Below are positions 16,442-23,120 of a DNA stretch of 32,202 bases, in pieces. Numbering within the stretch: the stretch's first letter is position 1; each line of letters opens with the position of its first letter. A model generated the notes under the pieces. It saw only the letters and a list, made by a program, of their open reading frames with translations. It did no database searches and was not told the DNA's origin. A program made the position numbers and the translations under genes. The DNA is from Acidobacteriota bacterium (GTDB lineage: Bacteria; Acidobacteriota; Terriglobia; Terriglobales; Acidobacteriaceae), in the NCBI GenBank assembly GCA_019236695.1, contig JAFAIN010000248.1:1-32202 (forward strand), read 5' to 3'.

Positions 16442-16476
16442 GCACAAAGCACGGCCACGGCCGTGCTTTGTGCTTT
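16442..16476 (+). terminator. Terminator after pilin 1
   Basis: A 15-bp inverted repeat, GCACAAAGCACGGCC / GGCCGTGCTTTGTGC, is separated by two bases (in practice a 12-13 bp stem with a larger loop), followed by TTT. It lies 21 bp after the pilin 1 stop and would uncouple pilin 1 from pilin 2. Confidence 0.75.
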
Positions 16477-16558
16477 GGGTCATGCTCGAGACCCTTCTTC
16501 CCACATTTCCTGGGCCACCAGACCTTCGATTAGGAGCATTCGCCTCTGGCGCCTAGAA

Positions 16559-16575
16559 GTGGCTGCCTGCGTGCA
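16559..16575 (+). promoter_or_regulatory. Candidate sigma-54 (-24/-12) promoter of pilin 2
   Basis: GTGGCTGCCTGCGTGCA places GG and GC 10 bp apart and matches TGGCW-N7-TGCA. The predicted start near 16586 gives a leader of about 22 nt that still includes the GGAG ribosome site at about 16597-16600. It lies after the pilin 1 terminator, so pilin 2 has its own promoter. Confidence 0.5.
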
Positions 16576-16607
16576 CTGGAACTCATGCTGGGCCCCTGGA
16601 GTCGAAC

Positions 16608-17081
16608 ATGAAGAAGCAAGCCGGATTCTCCCTGATCGAGCTGCTCATCGTCGTAGCCATCATATTGATTATCGCGGCCATCGCCGTACCAAACCTTCTG
16701 CGCTCGCGGATGGCTGCAAACGAGGCTTCCGCGGTGGGCACCCTTCGCACCATCAACACTGCTCAAGTCACCTACATGACAACGTATCCGGCCACTGGAT
16801 ATACAGCCCTGGCGGCTCTTGGCGGCGCTTCGCCCTGCACGCCGGCTCCGGCCTCGGCCTGTATCGTCGATGCAACCGTCTCTACCGGCGGAGCAAAAAG
16901 CGGCTACACCTTCACGTCAACCCCGGGGAGCGACGTCCCGGCTTCGACCTTCGGGTCGAATGCAAACCCCCAGACTTTCGGTACAACCGGAATGCGCAAT
17001 TTCTATTCGAATAATGGCTTCATCATCACTTACACCACCAACGGCCAGACCGCCGGCCCTTCCGACAGCGTGCTGCAGTAG
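16608..17081 (+). CDS. pilA: Type IV pilin, second tandem copy
   Basis: 157 residues, with leader MKKQAG and cleavage before FSLIELLIVVAII. The first 45 or so mature residues are nearly the same as in the flanking pilins. The globular domain is the most divergent of the three: it has STGGAKSGYTFTSTPGSDVP where the others have a GGG/AAGAG segment, and FYSNNGFIITYTT instead of FFSD..FVIRY. The cysteine pair (ASPCTPAPASAC) and the C-terminal LQ are kept. GGAG lies 7 nt before the ATG. It may be an alternative major pilin or a minor subunit. Confidence 0.93.
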   Translation: MKKQAGFSLIELLIVVAIILIIAAIAVPNLLRSRMAANEASAVGTLRTINTAQVTYMTTYPATGYTALAALGGASPCTPAPASACIVDATVSTGGAKSGYTFTSTPGSDVPASTFGSNANPQTFGTTGMRNFYSNNGFIITYTTNGQTAGPSDSVLQ

Positions 17082-17221
17082 CTTCGGCGCTGCATTTCTG
17101 CTTTCATCATTCCATTCCTCTTCGGCCATCAGATTACATTGACCGGCCACACGGCATTTCCTGGACAGAACAAACCAGGGCTGCGTTTCGCACACAAGCC
17201 CCAGTTCCTCCGGCCTTTGAC

Positions 17222-17259
17222 ATGACACATTTCGTTACAACCATGACGCGCAGTGTCAT
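17222..17259. repeat. Inverted repeat ATGACAC-N24-GTGTCAT, possible activator site
   Basis: Perfect 7-bp arms with centres 31 bp apart (about three helical turns) lie roughly 130-165 bp upstream of the pilin 3 -24 element. That is a usual distance for a sigma-54 enhancer. No binding evidence is available, and arms this short can arise by chance. Confidence 0.3.
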
Positions 17260-17386
17260 TTCCCGCACTGATGCTGGCTATTTCCACCCGCGTCAATCCG
17301 TCCATGTACTTCGGTGTGCCCTGTATGTGGATGCAAACGCGATAGTTGCCGCCACAAAACACGGAATTCTACGAGGCAATTCAGAT

Positions 17387-17403
17387 TTGGCAGCACAGGT
17401 GCA
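17387..17403 (+). promoter_or_regulatory. Sigma-54 (-24/-12) promoter of pilin 3
   Basis: TTGGCAGCACAGGTGCA closely follows the consensus TTGGCAC-N5-TTGCW: a full TTGGCA at -24, TGCA at -12, and GG to GC spacing of 10 bp. The predicted start near 17414 gives a leader of about 43 nt. It is the best sigma-54 promoter match I found in the window. Confidence 0.7.
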
Positions 17404-17456
17404 CTTACGAGTGCGCTGGTCGCGAATAGACGACCGAGGGAGAGGAATAACAAGGA

Positions 17457-17933
17457 ATGCGTAAACAGAAGGGCTTCTCGCTTATCGAACTCTTGATCGT
17501 GGTCGCGATCATTCTCATCATCGCGGCGATTGCTGTCCCCAACCTGCTGCGTTCGCGCATGGCTGCGAACGAAGCATCCGCTGTGGGAACGGTTCGCACC
17601 ATCAACACCGCGCAGGTAATGTATGCCGCTACGTATCCGGCTACGGGTTACACGGCGCTTTCGGCGTTGGGCGGCGCATCGCCCTGCACTGCCAGCCCCA
17701 CTACCGCCTGCATTATTGACTCTACGGTTTCGGGCGGCGGCGCGAAGAGCGGCTTCACCTTTGCCTCGGCAGCCGGCGCAGGCACCCCGTCCATCACCTT
17801 TACGGTGAATGGGGACCCGCAGACGTTCGGCACTACCGGCATGCGGCACTTCTTCTCCGATCAGACGTTTGTAATCCGTTACGACACAACCACGGCTGGT
17901 CCGGCGACGGCTGCCAGCACGGCTCTGCAGTAA
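17457..17933 (+). CDS. pilA: Type IV pilin, third tandem copy
   Basis: 158 residues with the same leader as copy 1 (MRKQKG) and the motif FSLIELLIVVAIILIIAAIA with Glu5. The globular domain is very close to copy 1, including TVSGGGAKSGFTFASAAGAG, the cysteine pair (ASPCTASPTTAC) and FGTTGMRHFFSD. It ends STALQ. Codons differ from copy 1 at many synonymous positions even where the protein is unchanged. A GAGGA ribosome site lies about 10 nt before the ATG. It has the strongest sigma-54 promoter of the three and a strong terminator behind it, so it is a good candidate for the major regulated pilin. Confidence 0.94.
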   Translation: MRKQKGFSLIELLIVVAIILIIAAIAVPNLLRSRMAANEASAVGTVRTINTAQVMYAATYPATGYTALSALGGASPCTASPTTACIIDSTVSGGGAKSGFTFASAAGAGTPSITFTVNGDPQTFGTTGMRHFFSDQTFVIRYDTTTAGPATAASTALQ

Positions 17934-18010
17934 CGATCTTATCTCCGGCGCAGTTCCCCGAACTTGCCGGCCGATTTGGGCTGTACCTGGGGGGAGGGTA
18001 ACAGCCTGGG

Positions 18011-18045
18011 GAGCACGGGTTTCGGCCCGTGCTCTTCGCTTTTTG
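18011..18045 (+). terminator. Rho-independent terminator after pilin 3
   Basis: GAGCACGGG pairs with CCCGTGCTC around a six-base loop and is followed by TTCGCTTTTT. It separates the pilin array from the ABC transporter operon. Confidence 0.85.
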
Positions 18046-18128
18046 CCTGATTCTGCGCCGAGCTTACGTGACCTCGGTTATCTACCTCCTGAACGCGTGA
18101 ATGCTCTAACGTTGACTACTACCCCTGC

Positions 18129-19139
18129 ATGTCCGCAGCCATAGAGATCGCCGGGCTTTCGAAGCAGTACAGCGTCGGATTCTGGCGCAAGCGCCCCCGG
18201 ATTGCTTTGCAGCCTCTGCACATGGAAGTTCAGCGCGGCGAGGTTTTCGGCTACCTGGGCCACAATGGCGCAGGAAAAACAACAACCCTCAAGCTGCTCA
18301 TGGGCCTCATCTTTCCCACCGCCGGAAGCGCGCGCGTTCTGAACCTTGACATAGGCGATCCGGCGATGAAGGAGCGGATTGGGTTTTTGCCCGAGCAGCC
18401 GTACTTCTACGATTACCTGACCGCTCCGGAACTGCTGACTTATTTCGCGCAGCTCTCCGGAATCAACGCCGGCAATCGCGAACGGCGGGTTCGAACGGCG
18501 CTGATTCGCGTGGGATTGCGTGGCATCGATCGCCTGCAGCTCAGAAAGTTCTCAAAGGGCATGCTGCAGCGCGTAGGGCTCGCGCAGGCGATTCTCCACG
18601 ATCCCGAAGTGGTGATTCTCGACGAGCCAATGTCAGGGCTCGACCCAATTGGCCGCCGCGAAGTGCGCGACCTCATCCAGTCATTGAAGGATGACGGCAA
18701 AACCATTCTGTTTTCCACACATATCCTGAGCGATGCCGAGTCTCTCTGTGACCGCGTAGCCGTTCTGCAAAAAGGCAGGCTGCGCGTAGTGGGCCGTGTA
18801 AGCGAGTTGACGGCAAGCGTTCAGGGCCGGATGGAGGTCACCTGGCGGGATGCGCCCGCCGAGGCGCTGGGTGGATTGGCCGTTGAGAATCGCGCAGGCG
18901 GTGACTGCATTCGCTCGGTTGTGCTGGAGGCCGAGTTGGACGCCGCACTGCAAGCCCTGCGGCGTGCACGCGGGCGCCTGATCTCTGTGACTCCAATCCG
19001 CCGTTCACTGGAGCAGTACTTCCTTGAACAGGGCGACACGGAAACGAATCTTGGCCGGGACAATGAGCCGCGCCTGCAATTCCAGACCAGCGAAACCCCT
19101 CCGTTCGACACGGAGCGGATTGCGGAGCTGGCGAAATGA
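18129..19139 (+). CDS. ABC transporter ATP-binding protein (PilH-like position)
   Basis: 336 residues. It has Walker A GHNGAGKTTT (about 41-50), the signature FSKGMLQRVGLAQAI in place of the LSGGQ consensus, Walker B VVILDEPMSGLDP, and the switch histidine in LFSTHILSDAE. A C-terminal extension of about 110 residues follows, as in DrrA/CcmA-type exporter ATPases. The ATG at 18129 has no obvious ribosome site. The stop overlaps the permease start (ATGA). It lies directly after the pilin genes and before a TPR-like gene. In Myxococcus the PilH ATPase and PilI permease sit in the same position after pilA and are required for pilus function. That parallel is positional inference; the transported substrate is unknown. 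Confidence 0.92.
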   Translation: MSAAIEIAGLSKQYSVGFWRKRPRIALQPLHMEVQRGEVFGYLGHNGAGKTTTLKLLMGLIFPTAGSARVLNLDIGDPAMKERIGFLPEQPYFYDYLTAPELLTYFAQLSGINAGNRERRVRTALIRVGLRGIDRLQLRKFSKGMLQRVGLAQAILHDPEVVILDEPMSGLDPIGRREVRDLIQSLKDDGKTILFSTHILSDAESLCDRVAVLQKGRLRVVGRVSELTASVQGRMEVTWRDAPAEALGGLAVENRAGGDCIRSVVLEAELDAALQALRRARGRLISVTPIRRSLEQYFLEQGDTETNLGRDNEPRLQFQTSETPPFDTERIAELAK

Positions 19140-19912
19140 TCCGCCGCGTCCTCTATATCGCCCACAATACGTTCCGAGAGGCGGTACGCGACCGAGTTCT
19201 ATACAACCTGGTGATCTTCGCGCTGCTGATGATCGGCGCGGCGATTCTGTTCGGGCAAATCTCAGTGGGCATTGAGCGCATCGTGATCATCAACCTCGGG
19301 CTGAGCGCCATGTCCATATTCGGTGCGCTGATCGCCATGTTCATCGGCATCGGCCTGGTATCGAAGGAAATTGAAAAGCGAACTCTTTACACGCTGCTGG
19401 CGCACCCGGTTCGCCGCTGGGAGTTCATTGCCGGAAAATTCGCGGGGCTGGCAGGGACGCTTGCGGTTAACGCCTGCCTGATGGGCATGGGCGTATATGC
19501 CGCGTTGTGGTATGTGGCCCACCGCCTCACTTCCGGCGACGTTTCACTGCTTGGCGCGATGTATTGCATAGTGCTGCAACTGGTGATCATCACGGCTGTC
19601 GCTCTGCTGTTTTCATCGTTTGCCTCGCCCGTAATGGCTGCGGTGTACACTTTCGCGCTGTTCGTAATAGGGTCCTTTGATCAGGATCTTCATGCATTTG
19701 CGGGGCTGGCCCATGGCGCAACGCGCTGGCTGGCTATGGCTGCGGCCTACGCTGTCCCCAACTTCGCCTCTCTGAATTTCATCTCTTCCGCGGCGCACGG
19801 CATTGGCGCAGGGCCCAAACTGCTGGCGCTGAACAGTGCCTATGCGGCGGTGTACTGCGTCACGGCGCTGGCCGGCGCTACCGCCGTTTTCGAGCGCCGG
19901 AACCTGAAATGA
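19136..19912 (+). CDS. ABC-2 type transporter permease (PilI-like position)
   Basis: 258 residues with about six transmembrane helices. The N terminus (RRVLYIAHNTFREAVRDRVL) and the cytoplasmic loop GLVSKEIEKRTLYTLLAHPV, followed by RRWEFIAGKFAG, are hallmarks of ABC-2 permeases of the NatB/NosY kind. Start and stop each overlap the neighbouring gene by 4 bp, so ATPase, permease and TPR-like protein form a tightly coupled unit. The complex is probably an inner-membrane exporter or a mechanical ABC system. Confidence 0.92.
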   Translation: MIRRVLYIAHNTFREAVRDRVLYNLVIFALLMIGAAILFGQISVGIERIVIINLGLSAMSIFGALIAMFIGIGLVSKEIEKRTLYTLLAHPVRRWEFIAGKFAGLAGTLAVNACLMGMGVYAALWYVAHRLTSGDVSLLGAMYCIVLQLVIITAVALLFSSFASPVMAAVYTFALFVIGSFDQDLHAFAGLAHGATRWLAMAAAYAVPNFASLNFISSAAHGIGAGPKLLALNSAYAAVYCVTALAGATAVFERRNLK

Positions 19913-20832
19913 GCAGGGTGCACCGAGGCCGCGTCGGGATCGCTTGCCGCGTGGCAATCGTGCTGGGTTTAGCCGGGGTGATTGTGTTCTCGCGGGCAGC
20001 CGCGTCTGCAGCGCCGCACAGCGACGCAGAGAATGTGCTCATTGTCTCTTCCCCCCGCGTGATTCATCGCCTGTGCCTGGGTTATTCGGGGCTGATCGCC
20101 GACCTTTACTGGACACGCGCGGTGCAGTACTTCGGCAGGACGCACGCGGAACGGGGCACCGGTTATAGGCTGCTGGCTCCCATTCTGACCATAGCAACCG
20201 AACTCGATCCAAAGCTCACCATCGCCTATGAGTATGGCGCCGTGTTCCTGGCGCAAAAGCCTCCCGAAGGCGCAGGCGAGCCTGAGAGCGCCGTTGCCCT
20301 GATCCGCCGCGGGATCGAGCAGAATCCCGGGAACTGGCGTCTGTATTACACCTTGGGTTTCATTTACGGGATGGAGTTGAAGGATTATGGCTCGGCAGCC
20401 GAGGCTTTTGCTCAGGGAGCACAGATCCCAGGGGCCCACCCGTGGATGCGCGTGTTGAGCGCGAGCATGGCTGAGCACGGCGGCGACCCTGAAACGGCGC
20501 ATTACATGTGGACACAGATGTACCAAAGCGCTACGGAAGACATGCTGCGCAACAACGCCGAACAACACCTGCGAAGCGCCGAAGCCCAGGTGGATTTATC
20601 AAGGTTGCAGCACATGATTGCGGCATACCGTGCCGAAACCGGCCACCCACCTGCATCGCTGGCTGCACTGGTTCGCCCCGGTTACCTGTACCGCCTTCCA
20701 AAAGACCCCACCGGCCAGTACTACCGGATCGACGCTCATGGGCGCGCAACCGTGCAGCATCCCGGGGACTTCCCTTTTCTGGAAATAGACGAGAAAACTG
20801 ATCCCGTGCTGGCGATGGCCAGGAAGCCGTAG
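19909..20832 (+). CDS. Membrane-anchored TPR-like protein with a pseudopilin-like C-terminal tail
   Basis: 307 residues with one N-terminal transmembrane anchor (CRVAIVLGLAGVIVFSRAAA), so the body should be periplasmic. The middle has TPR-like helices (YSGLIADLYWTRAVQYFGR, AVALIRRGIEQNPGNWRLYY, DYGSAAEAFAQGAQIPGAHP). Residues from about 225 onward read LQHMIAAYRAETGHPPASLA, then GYLYRLPKDPTGQYYRI. This resembles the C-terminal half of GspG-type pseudopilins, where a helix is followed by LP.DPWG..Y. Its gene overlaps the ABC permease gene by 4 bp. By position it could play the accessory role of PilG in the Myxococcus PilGHI system. That is inference; I do not claim homology. Confidence 0.8.
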   Translation: MSRVHRGRVGIACRVAIVLGLAGVIVFSRAAASAAPHSDAENVLIVSSPRVIHRLCLGYSGLIADLYWTRAVQYFGRTHAERGTGYRLLAPILTIATELDPKLTIAYEYGAVFLAQKPPEGAGEPESAVALIRRGIEQNPGNWRLYYTLGFIYGMELKDYGSAAEAFAQGAQIPGAHPWMRVLSASMAEHGGDPETAHYMWTQMYQSATEDMLRNNAEQHLRSAEAQVDLSRLQHMIAAYRAETGHPPASLAALVRPGYLYRLPKDPTGQYYRIDAHGRATVQHPGDFPFLEIDEKTDPVLAMARKP

Positions 20833-20922
20833 CACAGATGGGAATTCACAGCGGAGGCTCGGGATGCCGAACCAGAAAACGGGGTTCCACTCCAAGCCAG
20901 GGAAAAATGCTCCCGAAAACGG

Positions 20923-21582
20923 TCATTGCGGGCTAGCCAGATTCCTGGTCTCAATAACTTCAACCCCGGGTGGGGGGGTGAAGCGAAAATCGGAATCGGG
21001 CGCCGGGGGATTTTCCTGGAGGCCGCTGAAATCAAATTCCGTCGTTGATCCATCGATGTTGTGAATAACCAGTCGACGGATCTGTCCGGCCTGATTTGCT
21101 TCCAGAACAACGTCTTCCACTTGATCAGCCATGGCCTTCGGCCGGCCGCGCAGCACCACGTCGCCGGGCTCCTCCGGCTTCACGTCGGGCGCAAGAGACA
21201 GCGAATCGAACTCCTTTTCGAGCCGGCTCTTGCCAAGCAGATACCTCAAAGGTGACCGCAAGTCTTGGAGATCCCGGGCGGGCGCCTTTCGCGCCTGCCG
21301 GTCACCCGGGACATAGAACCACGCTGTACGGCCATCGCTCAGGAAGAGTTTGGGGCGAGGTTGCTCGTAATTCCAGCGCATCCGTCCGGGCTTCTTGAGG
21401 ATAAGCGAGCCGGATTCAATACGGTCCATACCGTTTCCCGAGTACTTTTCGGTGAAATTGGTTTTGAGAGTCTCAAGGCGGTTGTAGTAATGATCAACTC
21501 TCCGGGCAATCTCGTGCACAGTGGCAGCGGTAGACGCCGGCGACGGCACGAACAAGAGGGCCAACGCTATCACCCAGGGCAT
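20923..21582 (-). CDS. lolA: LolA-like outer-membrane lipoprotein carrier
   Basis: A 219-residue periplasmic protein with a signal peptide (MPWVIALALLFVPSPASTAA). LolA family features are a Leu-rich start of the mature protein (RRVDHYYNRLETLKTNFTEK), SGSLILKKPGRMRWNYEQP (the usual R-x-x-W-x-Y block), LFLSDGRTAWFYVP, SPLRYLLG, and the late ..EFDFSGLQENP. It would shuttle lipoproteins from the Lol exporter to the outer membrane. The track start is a GTG at 21588. I prefer the ATG at 21582 because a TAATAT -10-like box ends 8 bp upstream and would leave the GTG close to or ahead of the transcript start. It converges with the TPR-like gene and is divergent from pilC. Confidence 0.9.
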   Translation of the reverse strand: MPWVIALALLFVPSPASTAATVHEIARRVDHYYNRLETLKTNFTEKYSGNGMDRIESGSLILKKPGRMRWNYEQPRPKLFLSDGRTAWFYVPGDRQARKAPARDLQDLRSPLRYLLGKSRLEKEFDSLSLAPDVKPEEPGDVVLRGRPKAMADQVEDVVLEANQAGQIRRLVIHNIDGSTTEFDFSGLQENPPAPDSDFRFTPPPGVEVIETRNLASPQ

Positions 21583-21590
21583 TAACACCT

Positions 21591-21596
21591 ATATTA
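21591..21596 (-). promoter_or_regulatory. -10-like box TAATAT of the LolA gene
   Basis: On the minus strand TAATAT ends 8 bases before the ATG at 21582, giving a leader of two or three nucleotides at most. It supports a leaderless start at 21582 rather than the GTG at 21588. Confidence 0.4.
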
Positions 21597-21823
21597 CCGT
21601 TCCGGATTCCTCAGCAACGTCTGGGCCGTACGGTTGAGCAGATTCATAAAATGTGGCTGGGAGCTTGATATGGCGCAACGTTGAGCCCTTCGTAACACCT
21701 CAGAATGACCCCATCGGTTACCCAGAGTTACCCGCTGTACGGAACGGAGGCAGCGGGAATTCGGTCTGTGAATACAAGTACTTAGTCGCTAGCGCACCCC
21801 AGGGCGGCGTCGAACCGCAATGC

Positions 21824-21829
21824 TAAACT
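21824..21829 (+). promoter_or_regulatory. Extended -10 box (TGCTAAACT) of pilC
   Basis: TGCTAAACT contains the extended -10 TGn and a TAAACT hexamer ending 9 bp before the pilC ATG. There is no Shine-Dalgarno, so pilC is probably transcribed with almost no leader. The 250 bp upstream hold no gene and no sigma-54 element. Confidence 0.4.
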
Positions 21830-21838
21830 TGGTATTAA

Positions 21839-23047
21839 ATGCCTGAATTCCTAGTAAAAGTAGCTGATGAGCGTGGGCATGTAACTGAGCAACTGGAAAA
21901 TGCCCATTCCGAAGCTGAGGCCCGAGACCGCTATTCGTCACAGGGGATGCTGGTCTATTCAGTAAGGCCCCGCGGTGTCCTTAGCACGAGCGGAGGGGGG
22001 TTCAGGCTCAGGCGCAAGCTGAAACTGGAGCAGTTCGTCATATTCAATGAGCAGTTCATCACGCTGGTAAAGGCTGGCCTGCCTATCGTAACGGCGCTGG
22101 ACTTGCTGATCCGGCGGCAGAAAAAAGGGATGTTCCGCAGCTTGTTGGAGGACGTCCACGGCCGCGTGAAGGCTGGCGAGTCGCTTTCCGATAGCTTTAC
22201 GCACCACGCCGTGGTTCCCCGGCTGTACACGACCACGCTGCTGGCGGGCGAAAAGAGCGGCAACCTTGAGGAAGTCCTGCGGCGTTACATCAATTTTCAG
22301 CGGCTGGCATTGACGTTCAGGAAAAAGCTGACGGCGTCGATGATTTACCCGACCATCCTGATCGTTATGGTCATTGTGATGCTCACGTTTCTGGTTACGT
22401 ACGTCGTGCCGCAGTTCGCCTCGTTGTACACGCAGTTGAACGCGCAACTGCCGCCCATGACGGTGTTCATGCTGGACGTAGGGACGACCATACGCAAATT
22501 TTTCTGGTTGATTGTGGCGCTGCTGGCGGGCGGGCTGTTTCTCTTCTGGCGAGCCATGCGAACCGAAACGGGGGCCCACCGGCTGGACCGCATCCGGCTG
22601 GCAACGCCACTGTTGGGAGGCATCTGGCTGAAGTACCAGGTTGCGGTGTTCAGCCGGATGCTGGCGACGCTGCTCTCGGGCGGGCTGCCGCTGGTGAATG
22701 CCCTCGATACCGCCGGGGCATCGATGCAGAGTCGCAGCATCAAGACTGCGGTTACGGCGGCCGAACAGCGGGTGCGGGAAGGCCAGCCGCTGGCGCGCAG
22801 CCTGGAAGCCACCAGGACGTTTCCGGAGCTTTCGGTGGAAATGATCGAGGTAGGCGAATCCACCGGTGCGTTACCCGCCATGCTGACTTCGGTGGCGGAA
22901 TTTTTCGAGGAAGACGTGCAGACGGCAACCACCGCGGCCATGTCGCTCATCGAGCCGCTCATCCTGGTTTTTATGGGCGTAGTGGTGGTCGTGGTGCTGC
23001 TTTCGCTGTATCTCCCGATTTTCAGTCTGGGAGCAAATATTCACTGA
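21839..23047 (+). CDS. pilC: Type IV pilus inner-membrane platform protein PilC (GspF family)
   Basis: 402 residues, normal length for the family. Two T2SSF repeats are visible: the first with FITLVKAGLPIVTALDLL, GESLSDSF and LLAGEKSGNLEEVL, the second with RMLATLLSGGLPLVNALDTA, GQPLARSLE and MIEVGESTGALPAML. Three transmembrane segments lie near 165-190, 215-240 and 375-395. An N-terminal extension of about 60 residues (MPEFLVKVADERGHVTE) is typical of PilC/GspF. It forms the platform on which the PilB ATPase acts to build the pilus. It is followed 73 bp later by pilB on the same strand. Confidence 0.95.
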   Translation: MPEFLVKVADERGHVTEQLENAHSEAEARDRYSSQGMLVYSVRPRGVLSTSGGGFRLRRKLKLEQFVIFNEQFITLVKAGLPIVTALDLLIRRQKKGMFRSLLEDVHGRVKAGESLSDSFTHHAVVPRLYTTTLLAGEKSGNLEEVLRRYINFQRLALTFRKKLTASMIYPTILIVMVIVMLTFLVTYVVPQFASLYTQLNAQLPPMTVFMLDVGTTIRKFFWLIVALLAGGLFLFWRAMRTETGAHRLDRIRLATPLLGGIWLKYQVAVFSRMLATLLSGGLPLVNALDTAGASMQSRSIKTAVTAAEQRVREGQPLARSLEATRTFPELSVEMIEVGESTGALPAMLTSVAEFFEEDVQTATTAAMSLIEPLILVFMGVVVVVVLLSLYLPIFSLGANIH

Positions 23048-23120
23048 GCGTTTCTCATTGGGCTCTCGAGGCGCGTAACGCTTCGGGACAAGCAAGCGAG
23101 GAGCGGGAAATAAGGGGCTT

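Larger units (their letters stand above)
17082..17456. other. Promoter region of the third pilin gene
   Basis: 375 bases between pilins 2 and 3. No frame here has domain content. The region carries an inverted repeat ATGACAC-N24-GTGTCAT (17222-17259), possibly an upstream activator site, and a strong sigma-54 element at 17387-17403. I found no clear terminator for pilin 2. Confidence 0.5.

Noticed and set aside
15947-17933. Conductive Geobacter-type e-pilins
   Set aside because: These proteins are about 157 residues with a large globular domain and few aromatic residues in the stalk, unlike the short aromatic-dense e-pilins.
15947-17933. Type II secretion major pseudopilins (GspG)
   Set aside because: They lack the GspG C-terminal DPWG/calcium-site pattern, occur in tandem multiple copies, and the associated genes are pilMNO rather than gspL/gspM.
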